NCBI GenBank assembly: GCA_020740775.1
Contig: JAHEWK010000063.1
Location: 1 to 27,258 of the forward strand
Length of the DNA stretch: 27,258 nt
Source of the DNA: Ilyonectria destructans
Taxonomy: Eukaryota; Ascomycota; Sordariomycetes; Hypocreales; Nectriaceae
Direction of reading: 5' to 3'
The notes under the pieces were generated by a model. It was not told the origin of the DNA. It did not search any database and worked only from the letters and a program-made list of their open reading frames with translations. Each line of letters begins with the position of its first letter. Within the stretch, counting starts at the first letter, position 1. Below, one piece after another: positions 26,020-27,258 of the stretch. A program made the translations under genes and the position numbers.

Positions 26020-27258
26020 CTACAGCGCGGTAAACCCAGCTTGCTCTAAGCCCTCCCCACTGGGCATCACCGGCTGCCCACGCATGAAAAATGGCCGTAA
26101 CAGCGGGTTTTCCATATTAACTTCTGCATTCGAGCTTGTCTGTGCATTAGCAGGACCCAGCGTCGCGCCTCGCGCCGACTCCGAGCTAGACAGAGGATCA
26201 GCTTTTTGCACGCTTCGCGCGAAAAGGTTCAGACCGCTTCTATGAAACTGAACTATCCTCTCGAGATCCTCGGGAGGGGGGTCGCCACAGTCGACCTCGA
26301 CTTCCGTTCTCCACTCCTTTACGAGGTACTGCAATATATTCAATGCCTTCTTTGCAGAGTGGTGTGACGATGCCATCTCTGTAAGATCCGCCAAGCTTTG
26401 GCTGATTGCCTTCGAGACTTGTGGATCAAGCTTCACGGCTCTCTCTACGGGTGTCTGAGTTGAATCACTCAAGCCCGGCTGGGTAGATATGGCGCTAATA
26501 GTGAGTTGCGTGATAGATGATGTTAGTACGAAATACGGAACGAAGGACGGCGTCCTGCGCAGGGTATATAGCTGCGAGTATGACTTGAGAAGTCTCTGAA
26601 TGGCAACTGTTGCTTGTATGCAGAGGTCGCGGGGATATCTCGGAGCCGATAATCCGCAGTTTGACCAAAGGCTGAAAGAGGAGGAGGATAGCGAAATGGT
26701 AGTACATACTTCTCAGATTTAGCGCTATCGATGGAGGAAGCTTCTTGGCGCGCTGACTTACTGGGTGAACAGCACAGCCGGGGTGAAATTATGGCCGAGC
26801 CTAAGAGTCTCTGGGGTCTGGTCGTACCAAGTCAGGTATTGAGTATAGTGACTCAATAAGTCCCTCGCTTTCAGGGGGTTTGTCGGCGAATGCAGGGTGT
26901 ATAGGGCTTGGTGAACTAGCTCACTGAGTTCGCAGAAACATTTATAAACCGACCGCACATTGGATGGCTGTTCCCACGAGCGCTGCAGGCGAGTACCTTG
27001 GTTCGTTAGCGTGTGCGACGAGCAGAACCAACACTTTTGGCGAGAGACTTACCGTCGTCAGTATAAGGCACCCAGAGGGATGTTTCGATGTCATCAATAA
27101 TAGCCGGTTTGGGGTGAAGATGTGGAAATTGAGAAAACTGGGGTAAGGAACCGGTAGCCAAGGACCACGCGCTAGAAGGTTGCCGTTAGCGGGGAGAGCA
27201 GTCTAGTCGTCAAAAGTAGACCGACTCACTGATCCAGTGCAAAAGCCCCCCAGAAGGT
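26020..27258 (-). CDS. nirA-like Zn2Cys6 transcription factor, C-terminal part
   Basis: Read on the minus strand, four exons are visible: 27230-27258 (running off the window), 27053-27171, 26762-26996 and 26020-26708. They encode the end of a fungal-specific transcription factor domain. The motifs are FWGAFALD, AWSLATGSLPQF, SLWVPYTDDG, RSWEQPSNVRSVYKCFCELS, TPAVLFTHMYYHFAILLLF, TLRRTPSFVPYFVLTSS and a C-terminus NPLLRPFFMRGQPVMP. These match the family of nitrate-assimilation regulator nirA homologues as I remember it; orthology to nirA itself is not implied. The zinc cluster would lie beyond the right edge. A 1-nt deletion in the G-run (plus strand) at 26631-26634 shifts the frame of the last exon; otherwise that exon is open to TAA at 26020. 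Two of the three introns need AAG acceptors. Confidence 0.8.

Overview
The window looks like a transposon graveyard in a filamentous ascomycete (Pezizomycotina). Short GT-AG introns, a nirA-like zinc-cluster regulator and fungal transposon families (pogo/Fot, Crypton, hAT, LTR retrotransposons) all point that way. Almost every base between 174 and about 24900 can be assigned to mobile DNA or to genes broken by it.

Layout. (1) 174-505 is a pogo-type MITE flanked by TA. (2) 681-10603 is a pogo/Fot transposon with perfect 108-bp terminal inverted repeats (TIRs) and TA target duplications. It was hit by an LTR retrotransposon, now a solo LTR at 972-1167 with a 5-bp duplication. Its DDE_1 transposase was then split by a head-to-tail Crypton dimer (1755-8613). 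Each Crypton unit carries one five-exon tyrosine-recombinase/GCR1_C gene on the minus strand. (3) 10604-12276 holds a pogo fragment, a second solo LTR (11298-11556, ATCTG duplications) and the C-terminal piece of a hAT transposase. (4) 12277-19518 is bounded by 21-bp inverted repeats beginning CAGGG and holds a hAT transposase (16739-19312). Nested inside it at 12661-16553 is an element with 33-bp TIRs, a 6-bp duplication (TCAGGG) and a retroviral-integrase-like DDE transposase, which resembles the IS3EU group. (5) 19520-22442 is a 5'-truncated, spliced gene for a secreted-type FG-GAP/VCBS repeat protein with a cysteine-rich tail. (6) 23166-24910 is a third broken hAT transposase, itself interrupted by an LTR-like insert. 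(7) 26020-27258 is the 3' part of a nirA-like transcription factor gene on the minus strand, running off the right edge.

The main biological point is the Crypton pair. Its three junctions share the same core, and the central junction has the loxP/FRT-like layout expected of a circular intermediate: 11-bp inverted arms around a 12-nt spacer. The second point is the integrase-like element with clean ends. The third is that most frame breaks, in transposons and in the host-like transcription factor alike, are 1-2 nt indels, many in homopolymers, which suggests uncorrected long-read consensus error on top of real decay. The linked 3.4-kb duplication shows almost no C-to-T change, so repeat-induced point mutation (RIP) seems weak, recent or absent here. 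All family assignments come from reading motifs; no database search was run.
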